Below, in pieces: positions 34,177-41,943 of a stretch of DNA of 64,000 nucleotides. The notes beneath the pieces are model-generated. The model was given only the letters and a program-made list of their open reading frames with translations. It had not been told where the DNA came from and made no database searches. Every line of letters begins with the position of its first letter. The first letter of the stretch is position 1. A program made the translations under genes and the position numbers. The stretch is from contig NZ_BCQS01000005.1 of NCBI RefSeq assembly GCF_001552195.1, positions 310,001-374,000 of the forward strand. The letters run 5' to 3'. The stretch comes from Actinomadura latina NBRC 106108 (lineage in GTDB: Bacteria; Actinomycetota; Actinomycetes; Streptosporangiales; Streptosporangiaceae).

Positions 34177-34304
34177 GATCACCTACCTCCTCTCTCGATC
34201 TCTTCGAAGGACACGACGCGGGTCTGGTCGTCAATACGCACCGCATTAGCGCGAAGGTTCAACGATGTCCACTTCTCGTCATATTTTTTTTCGGTACCCG
34301 CGCT

Positions 34305-35816
34305 TCATCGCCGCGACGTCGCTCCAGATACGCCGTCGACGACGCGCAGCGCCAATGCCGGGCACATCGCGACCGCTTTCTGCACGTCCTTCTCCAGCCA
34401 TGCGGGAATGTCGGTGCCGAGCACCACGGGGAATCCGTACCGGTCGAGCTGGATGAGCTCGGGGACGAGGTAGGCGCACAGGCCGTGCCCGTCGCACCGG
34501 CTCCAGTCGATCGCCACCCGCCCCTCCGAGCCGTCCGGCACCGGGAGCGGCAGCACGCCGTAGGTCGACAGGCCGCAGCCGCCGCCCCACCGGTGCGCGT
34601 CGATGTCGGCGCCGAACGCCTCCATCGCCGACAGCACGAACCTGGCCGTCCCGTCCGGGTGGGTGCAGGCGCCGCGGCCCCGGCCCACGCCGGCGGCGCG
34701 GCGGACGTCCTCCACCGTCCCAGCGCCCTCGGTGAGCGCGTTCAGCGACCGCACGACGTCGGGCAGCCCGAGCCGGCACGGCCCGCACTGCCCGGCGGAC
34801 TGCGCCGCGAGGTAGGACGCGATCCGGGTGACCTCGCCGAGCGGGCAGGTGCCCTGGGTGAGGGGCAGGATGATGCCGGCGCCGACCGTCCCGCCGACGC
34901 GCCGCATCCCGGCGCGCGACAGCAGGGCCCGCGACACCCCGGCGGGGTCGAGCCACATGCCGTGGTAGCCGCCGACGAGCACGCCCGGCGACGGCGGCAC
35001 CTTGCAGTGGTCGAGGACGGTTTGCAGCGGCGTCCCGTAGGGCGCCTCCACGACCTGGGTCCCGCCGATCGTGAGCAGCGTGGTGCCCGGCTCCTCCTCC
35101 GTCCCGGCCGAGGCGTACAGGTCGGGGCCGAGCGACACCAGCACCGCGAGCTGCGCGAACGTCTCGGTGTTGGACAGCAGCGTCGGGAACCCGTCCACCC
35201 CGGAGTCGGACGCGCGGACCTTGACGCCCGGCGGGATCGGTATCTCCCCGTTGATGGCGCGGACCACCGCGCCGCTCTCCCCGGAGATGAACCGCTCGGT
35301 CAGCCGGACGACGCGGGCCGGCATCCGCCGCTCGCTGATCGCGGCGCGGACCGAGCGGGCGGCCTCGTCGTCCTCGACGGCCACCACGATCCGCTGCGTG
35401 CCGAGCGCGGACGCGGCGATCTGCGCGCCGTCGAGGACGAGGTGCGGGGCCCGGCCGAGCAGCACCTTGTCCTTGGAGCTGCCCGGCTCGCCCTCGGCGC
35501 CGTTCACCACCACGACGACGTTCTCGCTGGAGCCGCGCTCGTCGGCCCGCTCGCCGGGCAGCAGCGCGGTCTGGTCGGCGGTCGGATGCCTGATCCGCGC
35601 CGCGACCGCCATCAGCTTGCGGGCGAACGGGAAGCCGGCGCCGCCGCGCCCGCGCATGTCGACCTGCTCGGCCATGCGGACCAGGTCGTCCAGCCCCGGC
35701 GCGCGGAGCTTGCCGTGCACCGCCAGGTGCCGGTCGATGTCCAGCCGGTCGAACCGGTCGAACCCGAGCGTCAGGCGGGGGCCGCCGATGCCCGAGACGG
35801 TGACCGTCGACGTCAT
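34305..35816 (-). CDS. NuoF-like flavoprotein with C-terminal ferredoxin domain
   Basis: 503 residues from ATG 35816, overlapping the ferric-reductase gene stop (ATGA). The NADH/FMN-binding NuoF fold is visible: MRGRGGAGFPFARKL, VVVNGAEGEPGSSKDKVLL and NTETFAQLAVL, then an SLBB-like part and the 4Fe-4S ligand region (GTCPLGEV, QCGPCRLGLPDV). A C-terminal ferredoxin segment carries CDGHGLCAYLVPELIQLD and AMCPALAL, three Cys as in actinobacterial 3Fe-4S or 4Fe-4S ferredoxins of P450 systems. It would move electrons between NADH and the membrane cytochrome encoded just upstream. No other Nuo subunit is present. Confidence 0.88.
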   Translation of the reverse strand: MTSTVTVSGIGGPRLTLGFDRFDRLDIDRHLAVHGKLRAPGLDDLVRMAEQVDMRGRGGAGFPFARKLMAVAARIRHPTADQTALLPGERADERGSSENVVVVVNGAEGEPGSSKDKVLLGRAPHLVLDGAQIAASALGTQRIVVAVEDDEAARSVRAAISERRMPARVVRLTERFISGESGAVVRAINGEIPIPPGVKVRASDSGVDGFPTLLSNTETFAQLAVLVSLGPDLYASAGTEEEPGTTLLTIGGTQVVEAPYGTPLQTVLDHCKVPPSPGVLVGGYHGMWLDPAGVSRALLSRAGMRRVGGTVGAGIILPLTQGTCPLGEVTRIASYLAAQSAGQCGPCRLGLPDVVRSLNALTEGAGTVEDVRRAAGVGRGRGACTHPDGTARFVLSAMEAFGADIDAHRWGGGCGLSTYGVLPLPVPDGSEGRVAIDWSRCDGHGLCAYLVPELIQLDRYGFPVVLGTDIPAWLEKDVQKAVAMCPALALRVVDGVSGATSRR

Positions 35817-36697
35817 CGCAGGACCTCGGTGTCACGCCCCTGGCCGGTGACCGGCATGCCGCGCGGGTCGGCGATGGTCCGGCGCGGGTCGTCCCGGTAG
35901 TCGTCCTGGTCCAGGTCGTCGTAGTCGCGCGCGTCGTAGCCGCGGGACATCGCGGCGGCGCGGCCCTCCTCGTGCTCGCGCCGCGCCATCTCGCGCCGGT
36001 ACCGGGCGCGCCCGGCGCCGTCCGGCCGCGAGAACGCGTCGACCTCGTCGCCGGCGCGGGGCACGTCCCGCGGCCTGATCACCACGATCATGCGGGTGAC
36101 CAGGGCGAGCGCGACCAGCACCACGCTCATCACGTAGCTGAGCACCACCCAGTTCGCGGCGGCGCGGCCGGTGATGAGGCCGTGCACGATCGCCATCGGC
36201 CAGGCGATGTAGGCGAGCACGTGCGTCGACCGCCACATCCAGGTCTTGCCGCGGACCGCGAACTTCGCCCGCACCATCCCGGTGATCAGGACGAGGACCA
36301 TCAGCTCGGCCGCCATCGTGCCGAGCCCGATGGCGCCGCCGTCCGGGACGACGATGTTGACCGGCAGCGCGAGCCCGTTCATCACCTTCACCGAGACGTG
36401 CGCGACCAGCATCGCCGTGGCCACCACCGCGGCGGCGCGGTGCACCGCCTGCGCGAGCACCCGGTGCCGGATCTTGAGGATCAGCCGCTCCGTGGCGAGC
36501 AGCCCGCACATCACCGCGGTGGTGTAGGAGACGAGGGCGAAGACGCCCGCGTAGAAGTTGAGGAAGTACTGGACGTTCGCGACCGCGACCGCTCCCGGCG
36601 GGGTCGCCGCGCCGACGAGCACCAGCACAGCGCCGGCGAGCACGACGCGCAGTACCCAGGCGGGCACCGCGGGATCATCACTGCTGCGAGTTCGCAC
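35813..36697 (-). CDS. Ferric-reductase-like transmembrane cytochrome b
   Basis: 294 residues from GTG 36697, overlapping the upstream gene by 20 bp. Seven hydrophobic segments in residues 12-210 form the ferric-reductase-like domain; His residues in AQAVHRAAAVVATAMLVAHVSVKVMNG and RSTHVLAYIAWPMAIVHGLITG are the likely heme b ligands. The C-terminal 85 residues are hydrophilic and acidic/basic mixed (YDDLDQDDYRDD) without the usual FAD/NAD domain, so the NuoF-like partner should supply electrons. Together they could reduce an outside acceptor such as iron, a flavin-bound protein or oxygen. Confidence 0.87.
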   Translation of the reverse strand: MRTRSSDDPAVPAWVLRVVLAGAVLVLVGAATPPGAVAVANVQYFLNFYAGVFALVSYTTAVMCGLLATERLILKIRHRVLAQAVHRAAAVVATAMLVAHVSVKVMNGLALPVNIVVPDGGAIGLGTMAAELMVLVLITGMVRAKFAVRGKTWMWRSTHVLAYIAWPMAIVHGLITGRAAANWVVLSYVMSVVLVALALVTRMIVVIRPRDVPRAGDEVDAFSRPDGAGRARYRREMARREHEEGRAAAMSRGYDARDYDDLDQDDYRDDPRRTIADPRGMPVTGQGRDTEVLR

Positions 36698-38780
36698 CGT
36701 TCGGACTCCTCTTCTGGGTGGCGGCCGGCGCCGGAGCGGCGGCCGATCCTGCGCCGTCCGCCGGCGAGGGGCTCGGGGACGGTGATGACGGCGGGGGCTC
36801 GTCCGCCGCGGGGACCGGGCCGAGGTTGGCCATCAGGCCCCCCGGAAGCACTTGCAGGGCGCCGCGCTCGGCGAACCCGAGCAGCGGCTTGGCCCGCTCG
36901 CGGAACGTCCAGCCGCCGATCTCGGCGCCGTCCAGCGGGACCGCTCCCGCGCCGCTGCGCAGCGCGAACCCGACCTCGGCACGGGGCGCCGCCGCGCCGC
37001 CGCAGGGCCGGGCGGTGCCGGTGCGGCCGAGCGCGCCGCCCTGCTCGACGACGCTGCCGTCGCGCAGCTTGGGCACCCCGCTCAGCCCGTAGTAGGTGGT
37101 CGCGAGGCCGCTCGGGTGGACCAGCAGCACCAGCGCGTTGCCGGACGCGTTGCCGCAGAACCGGTAGAGGCGGCCGTCGCCTGCCGCGGCGACGCGGCCG
37201 TCGCCGCCGGAGAACGCCAGCGAGCCGAGCGGGCGCGGTGACGTGGAGCCGTCCGAGGTCGTCATCGCCCAGACCTGGCCGATCTTCCACGGCAGCATCA
37301 GCCGGTCGCCGGCCCGCGTCCCGTTGACGAGGGCGGCGGCCTGCGCGCCGGTGACCGACCCGTACTTGCTGAGCAGCCGCACCTCGGACGCGGACATGAC
37401 GGCCGCGGGCACGTCGCCGAGCAGGGCGGCGAAGGCCCTCCCGCCGGACAGTCCGACCTGCCACTGGTCGCCGGTCCAGTGCGCGGCGTAGAACGCGACC
37501 TCCGGGTTGGCGGTGCTGGACTCGGGGACGGGGATCGCGGTCGTGCCGAACACCCAGGTCCGGTCGGCGCTCGTGCGGGTCGCGCCGACGATCGGCGGCT
37601 GCGCCGGCGCGGCGCCGTAGGCCTGCCGGGCGGCGGCGCCGCGCTCGTCCAGGGTCAGCTTCCGCACCTGCGCGGCGAGCACCCGCAGGCTCGGGCCGTT
37701 CGGCTCGGCGTCCGCGCCGCCGCCGGCGGGCTGCTGCGCCCCGGGCCGCTGCGGCTGCACGGGCGTCCCGGCGCCCGGCTTCGGCGGCTGGATCGCGCGC
37801 TCCGAGCCGACCGGGCCGGACGTGCCGCCGAGGGGGCCGCCGTCCAGCAGCGCCCGCTCGGCGATGCCGAGCAGGGACAGCCCGACGGCGGTGGACAGCA
37901 CGATCGCGCCGATGCTCATCTTGTCGGTGGGGCGCCGGCCGCGGCGCGGCTTGGCCTTCGGGCCGGGACGCGGCGGCGCCTGGTGCCGGGACGCGGCGCG
38001 CGCGGGCCGCCGGCTCTCCGGCCGCTCGGGCCGGGGCCGCTCCGGACGGCGCGGGCGCGCGTCCCGGGGCGCGAACTCGCGGGACCGGTCGTGCTCCCGC
38101 CCGCGTCCCTCCGTGCGCGCGTCGAACAGCGCCGTGCGCGCGTCGAATTGCGCCGTCCGCGCGTCGGACCGCTCCGTCCGGGCGTCGAACCGCGCGGTGC
38201 GGGCGTCGAACTGGGCCGTGCCCGCGTCCGGCCGGGCGGCGCGGGGGCGGGGCGGCGTCGTGGGCACGTCGGACCGCGTCGCGCGTGAGTCGGACGGCGG
38301 CGGGGTGCGCACCTCGGGCCGCGGCGTACGCGCCTCAGGACGGGGGGCACGGGCCTCGGCCCGGGGCGTGGGGGTCTCAGGCCGGGGCACGCGGACGTCC
38401 GGACGCTCAGCACGGACGGTCCGCCGGTTGCGGGCCTCGAACGGGTCGTCCCGTCCGGAACCGCGGTTCCGCACGTCGAACGGGTCGCCGCGGCCTTTGC
38501 GCCGCTTGGCGGCCGGCGGCTCGTCCTTCTCCGGACGTGCGCCGCCCTTGCCCTCGTGCCGCTTCATCTCGCGCCGGCTGGGCTCCCGCCGGGACGGCTT
38601 GCGCCCACGCTCGGACCAGTCCGGCTGCTCCGACCACCAGGACCCTTCGGGCCACTGGGGCTCCTCGGACCAGCGTCCCTGTCCGGTCGCCGGTCTCGAT
38701 GAGGGGCGCGCGGGCGTTTCCGCCCACGATGAAACATGCGTGTTGCTCCGGGACGCATGCCCGTTATCGCGTCGCGCCAT
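36678..38780 (-). CDS. Anchored M23-like protein with long disordered cytoplasmic tail
   Basis: 700 residues from ATG 38780, AGGAGAG upstream. Residues 1-280 are hydrophilic, Arg/Pro-rich and disordered with heptapeptide repeats. One transmembrane helix (about 289-308, SIGAIVLSTAVGLSLLGIA) leads to an outside region; its C-terminal part (HPSGLATTYYGLSGVPKLRDGSVVEQGGALGRTG) resembles the LytM/M23 peptidase barrel. The usual HxxxD and HxH zinc ligands are not both present, so it is probably non-catalytic and may bind peptidoglycan or a partner. Stop overlaps the ferric-reductase start region, making it the first gene of the redox operon. Confidence 0.72.
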   Translation of the reverse strand: MARRDNGHASRSNTHVSSWAETPARPSSRPATGQGRWSEEPQWPEGSWWSEQPDWSERGRKPSRREPSRREMKRHEGKGGARPEKDEPPAAKRRKGRGDPFDVRNRGSGRDDPFEARNRRTVRAERPDVRVPRPETPTPRAEARAPRPEARTPRPEVRTPPPSDSRATRSDVPTTPPRPRAARPDAGTAQFDARTARFDARTERSDARTAQFDARTALFDARTEGRGREHDRSREFAPRDARPRRPERPRPERPESRRPARAASRHQAPPRPGPKAKPRRGRRPTDKMSIGAIVLSTAVGLSLLGIAERALLDGGPLGGTSGPVGSERAIQPPKPGAGTPVQPQRPGAQQPAGGGADAEPNGPSLRVLAAQVRKLTLDERGAAARQAYGAAPAQPPIVGATRTSADRTWVFGTTAIPVPESSTANPEVAFYAAHWTGDQWQVGLSGGRAFAALLGDVPAAVMSASEVRLLSKYGSVTGAQAAALVNGTRAGDRLMLPWKIGQVWAMTTSDGSTSPRPLGSLAFSGGDGRVAAAGDGRLYRFCGNASGNALVLLVHPSGLATTYYGLSGVPKLRDGSVVEQGGALGRTGTARPCGGAAAPRAEVGFALRSGAGAVPLDGAEIGGWTFRERAKPLLGFAERGALQVLPGGLMANLGPVPAADEPPPSSPSPSPSPADGAGSAAAPAPAATQKRSPNGANSQQ
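38100..38240 (-). repeat. 21-bp coding tandem repeats in the M23-like protein
   Basis: Five to six 21-bp units encode degenerate heptapeptides of the type TAQFDAR, TARFDAR, TERSDAR, TALFDAR. They lie in the disordered N-terminal region. Confidence 0.8.
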
Positions 38781-39083
38781 GCCCTCTCCTGTGGAGGAGA
38801 CGGAGGGCTCGGCGAACGCCGGTGGTTCCGTGCCGCCGGGCTCATCACCCGGCGGCGGTTCCGCTGAGACATCGCGGGACCGCGGTGTCGGAGCCCGCTC
38901 GCTCCCACCGCGTTCCCCGAACGGATTCTCCGCGAACCCGCTCGATCACTCCGGGAGCATACGCCCCAGGAGCCGCTCTGACGCGAATTGCCGCAAAAAA
39001 TCCCTACAGGCCCTATCCCGCGGCCGTCGTGCTCACCCGGGCAGTACGCGCGAGGGCCCGGAAACGTTCACGCGGCGGCGCGG
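38781..39083. other. 303-bp intergenic gap with one hairpin
   Basis: The gap holds the leader of the M23-like gene on minus. A perfect 8-bp-arm hairpin (CCGCCGGG/CCCGGCGG, 38833-38855, loop CTCATCA) lies 53 nt before that start; it could be a leader structure or a terminator of the preceding PBP gene. A lower-GC segment near 38990-39010 (GCAAAAAATCC) may hold the promoter. No gene seen. Confidence 0.5.
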
Positions 39084-40619
39084 TCAGGACGCGGCCCTCA
39101 GGAAGCGCGCGGCCAGCGGCGCGGCCACCTTCGGGCCCGACCCCCCGGCCTGGACGAAGACCGCGAACGCGACGTCGTCCCGGTAGCCGATGAACCAGGC
39201 GTGGGAGCCGCCGGCGAACTCGGCGGTGCCGGTCTTGCCCGCCGTCCCGCCGGGGAGCCCGGCCCCCGCCGCGGTCCCGTCCGTGACCACGGCCCGCATC
39301 ATCGTGCGCAGCGCGGCCGCCCCGGGCACCGGGCGGGGCGCCGGCGCCCGTCCCCCGCCCTCGCGGATCAGTTTCGGCGACAGCAGCCGGGGCGAGCGCC
39401 AGGTGCCGTCCGCCGCCGCGGCGGCGACCGACGCCATCAGCAGCGGGCTCGCCTGGACGCGGCCCTGCCCGATCGCGTCCTCGGCCAGCTCCGCGCCGCT
39501 CTCCGGATCGGGGATGCTCCCGTCGGCCGCTTCCACGCCCGCGGTGATCGTGGCGCCGAACCCGAAGCGGCGCGCGCTCGCCACCAGCTTCGCCGCGCCG
39601 AGCCGCTCCACCGCGAGCCGAGCGAAGGTGGTGTTGCAGGACGCGGCGAACGCGCCGCGCAGCGTCGTCCGGCCGAGCGCGTGGTCCTCGTCGTTGTGGA
39701 TGGTGCGCTGCGCGGTGACCACCGAGGCCGGGCAGTCCGCGCCGGTCCCCGCGCCCGCCCCGTCCGCGAGCAGCGCGCCCGCGGTCACCACCTTGAACGT
39801 GGAGCCCGGCGGGTAGCGGCCGGTGAACGCGCCGAGGCCGCCCAGCCCGTCCGCCACCGCGAGGACCTCCCCGCCGGACGGCCGGACCGCGACGATCGCG
39901 GCCTGGCCGGAAGCGGACGCGACCGCCTTCTCCGCCGCCCTCTGCAGCCGTCGGTCCAGCGTCGTCCGGATCTTCCGGCCCTTCTCCACGTCGAACAGCT
40001 TCACCCGCTGCGGCGGCCCGCCGCCGTCGCGCAGCACGATCGCCCAGCCCGCCTGCTCGGCGTCCACGTCGAGCCGCTCGGTGATCCCGGCGAGGTAGGG
40101 CGCGAGCGGGCCGTCCTCCGGCAGCGCCTTCCCGTCCCGCGCGACGAGCGTCACCGCCGGAACGCGGACCTGCCCGAGCGTCCACTCCCCCGCGCCCTTC
40201 AGCCCCGGGTACAGCGTCGCGGGCGACCACAGCACCCGCCACCGGCCGTCGCGCCGGCCCAGCCGGAGCTCCGAGGCGAACGACCATTCACCGTGCCCGG
40301 CCAGCGAGCGGGTGACGGTGAAGCCGGCGCGCGCGGCGCCCTTCCCGGACCGGACGACGGGCCGCGGCGCCAGGCTGATCGTGCTGACCGCCAGCCCGCG
40401 CGACAGCGCCCGGTGCTGCGCGGCGAAGTCCGCCGGCGGGTCGGCGACGAACTCGCGCATGCCGTCCAGGTCGCCCCGCGACCAGGCGTTGAAGTAGCCG
40501 GCGGCGACCTCCTCCGGGGTCCCGTCCCGGCCGCGCCGCAGCGCCCACCCCGCGGTGAGGCCGGCCACGAGGACGACCGCCAGGATCCCCGCCAGCACCA
40601 CCAGGCCACGCGATCGCAT
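39084..40619 (-). CDS. Penicillin-binding protein (class B-type transpeptidase)
   Basis: 511 residues. One N-terminal transmembrane helix (about 7-27) anchors it outside. Residues about 34-150 resemble the NTF2-like MecA N-terminal domain (TPEEVAAGYFNAWSRGDLDGM). The transpeptidase domain (about 215-505) has all three active-site motifs: STFK (Ser273), SCN (328-330) and KTGTAEF (463-469). It should cross-link peptidoglycan. It is the last gene of its strand block before the redox operon and starts from ATG 40619 with GGAGGAGGG upstream. Confidence 0.94.
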   Translation of the reverse strand: MRSRGLVVLAGILAVVLVAGLTAGWALRRGRDGTPEEVAAGYFNAWSRGDLDGMREFVADPPADFAAQHRALSRGLAVSTISLAPRPVVRSGKGAARAGFTVTRSLAGHGEWSFASELRLGRRDGRWRVLWSPATLYPGLKGAGEWTLGQVRVPAVTLVARDGKALPEDGPLAPYLAGITERLDVDAEQAGWAIVLRDGGGPPQRVKLFDVEKGRKIRTTLDRRLQRAAEKAVASASGQAAIVAVRPSGGEVLAVADGLGGLGAFTGRYPPGSTFKVVTAGALLADGAGAGTGADCPASVVTAQRTIHNDEDHALGRTTLRGAFAASCNTTFARLAVERLGAAKLVASARRFGFGATITAGVEAADGSIPDPESGAELAEDAIGQGRVQASPLLMASVAAAAADGTWRSPRLLSPKLIREGGGRAPAPRPVPGAAALRTMMRAVVTDGTAAGAGLPGGTAGKTGTAEFAGGSHAWFIGYRDDVAFAVFVQAGGSGPKVAAPLAARFLRAAS

Positions 40620-41149
40620 ACGCCCTCCTCCACCCGCCCACCGGGGCCTTGATCATCCCAGTGTCCGGGTTGTGCGGTACATGCACCGGACAGCCGTTTT
40701 CGTGGCCGATTCCGGAAGGCGGCTTAGCGACGGGTGATCCGCCCCTTAAGCGCGCTTTAACGGTGCTGCCGCCCGGCGCCGGCCGCCCTAGCTTCGGAAA
40801 CGTCAGCGACCGCGGACGCGGCGGAGGCAGGAGGTGGCCGCAATGAAACGATCACCGCGACACGGGATCGGCCCGGCGGCCGCCGCCCCGGCTCCGTCGC
40901 GTCCGGGGCCGGGCACCGGCGCGGAACCGAGCCGCGCGGTGCCGGACGCCGGGGTCGTGCCCCGCGCTCCCGTCCACGCGGACCCGATCCGGCCCCGCGG
41001 GCCGGCCCACGCGGCGCGCCCCACCTCCAGGTTCTCCCCCGCGAGGGCGCCGGGCCGGCAGCACCGGATCACACCCACCCCACCTCGGCAGGGGCGGTCC
41101 GCGCGGAACCGGTCTCCGGGCCGGGGCACGACTCCACACCGGCCATGGC
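40620..41149. other. 530-bp gap with a palindrome and one doubtful ORF
   Basis: AAGCGCGCTT (40748-40757) is a perfect 10-bp palindrome about 130 bp before the PBP start. From 40834 on, the plus strand has a possible gene (listed separately). Otherwise I see no gene or RNA. Confidence 0.4.
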
Positions 41150-41211
41150 TCAGCTCGTCCAGGGCAGGCGGACCGCCTCCAGGGACGGGTCGGCCAGGAC
41201 GGCCTCGATGA
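40843..41211 (+). CDS. Doubtful Arg/Pro-rich small ORF
   Basis: 122 codons from ATG 40843, which has an excellent Shine-Dalgarno (AGGAGGT) eight bases upstream. The product is Pro/Arg/Ala-rich, basic and has no domain or signal; GC3 is high in its first half and falls where it overlaps the end of the minus-strand gene at 41150. It could be a real basic protein or a chance frame in degenerate DNA. Confidence 0.25.
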   Translation: MKRSPRHGIGPAAAAPAPSRPGPGTGAEPSRAVPDAGVVPRAPVHADPIRPRGPAHAARPTSRFSPARAPGRQHRITPTPPRQGRSARNRSPGRGTTPHRPWLSSSRAGGPPPGTGRPGRPR

Positions 41212-41926
41212 AGGGCGCCGGGCCCACGACCTTCGTACCCCACAGGTCCCAGTCGCAGTAGACGACCCAGGAGCGGTCCTCCGCCCACAGATTGGACGGG
41301 CCGCTGCTCAGGCCGGGATGGTCGTACAGTGCGGCCGCGTCGCCCAGGCCGCCCGCGAGGACGGTGTCGTCGTCCCAGTCGGCAGTGACCAGCGGGCAGT
41401 AGTACGCAAGGCACCGGGTGCCCGCCCCCGACGGGCTGTGCCGCAGCAGGATGCCGATCAGCCGGTACCAGCTCTCCCGGTCCAGGCAGCCCTCCGCGGG
41501 CGGCCGGACCGCCGCCGACCAGCTCCCCGCCGGATGCCCTTGGCGCAGGCAGCGGCTGCCCGGCCGCGCCCCGTCCGGGACGACCGGCTCACCGAAGCCG
41601 CGCGCCAGCTCCCGCCAGCGCAGCCGCCGCCACCCCGCGCCCGGGTCGCCGCTGCGGCCGAGGTCGACGCCGGTGACGATCGCGCCCTCCAGCAGGTCAC
41701 CCACGTCGGACGGACCCGTCAGGCCCGCCGCCGACACCGACTGGTGGACATCGTCGTGCGTCGTGGTGACCAGGCCCTCCTCCCACACGTACATCGCGTG
41801 CAGGAGCCAGGCCGCGTCGGGCCGGCGCGGCGGCTCGAACCCGGAATGGCGGTGGTCCGGATCCAGCTCGCGCAGCCACCGGGCGGCGTCCCCGGGAACG
41901 CGGGCCCATGCGTCCTCGATGTCCAT
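41150..41926 (-). CDS. Hypothetical protein, soluble, Trp-rich
   Basis: 258 residues from ATG 41926; CAGGAT stands six bases before it as a possible -10 box. No signal or membrane segment. The sequence is rich in Trp and Asp (WLRELDPDHRHSGFEPPRRPDAAW, TADWDDDTVLAGGLGDAAALYDHPG). It ends WVVYCDWDLWGTKVVGPAPF, which recalls small actinomycete proteins of unknown function. I do not recognise a family. It lies 17 bp downstream of pimB on the same strand but seems to have its own start signal. Confidence 0.7.
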   Translation of the reverse strand: MDIEDAWARVPGDAARWLRELDPDHRHSGFEPPRRPDAAWLLHAMYVWEEGLVTTTHDDVHQSVSAAGLTGPSDVGDLLEGAIVTGVDLGRSGDPGAGWRRLRWRELARGFGEPVVPDGARPGSRCLRQGHPAGSWSAAVRPPAEGCLDRESWYRLIGILLRHSPSGAGTRCLAYYCPLVTADWDDDTVLAGGLGDAAALYDHPGLSSGPSNLWAEDRSWVVYCDWDLWGTKVVGPAPFIEAVLADPSLEAVRLPWTS

Positions 41927-41943
41927 AGCCGCATCCTGCCATC

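Noticed and set aside
34284..34291. T8 tract that looks like a terminator tail
   Set aside because: The surrounding genes run on the minus strand, where it is an A-run, and no hairpin precedes it on plus. It is better explained as promoter-proximal A/T-rich DNA for the DUF4142 gene.
38781..39083. Possible small gene in the 303-bp gap
   Set aside because: Plus-strand frames here continue from antisense of the M23-like gene without a start signal.
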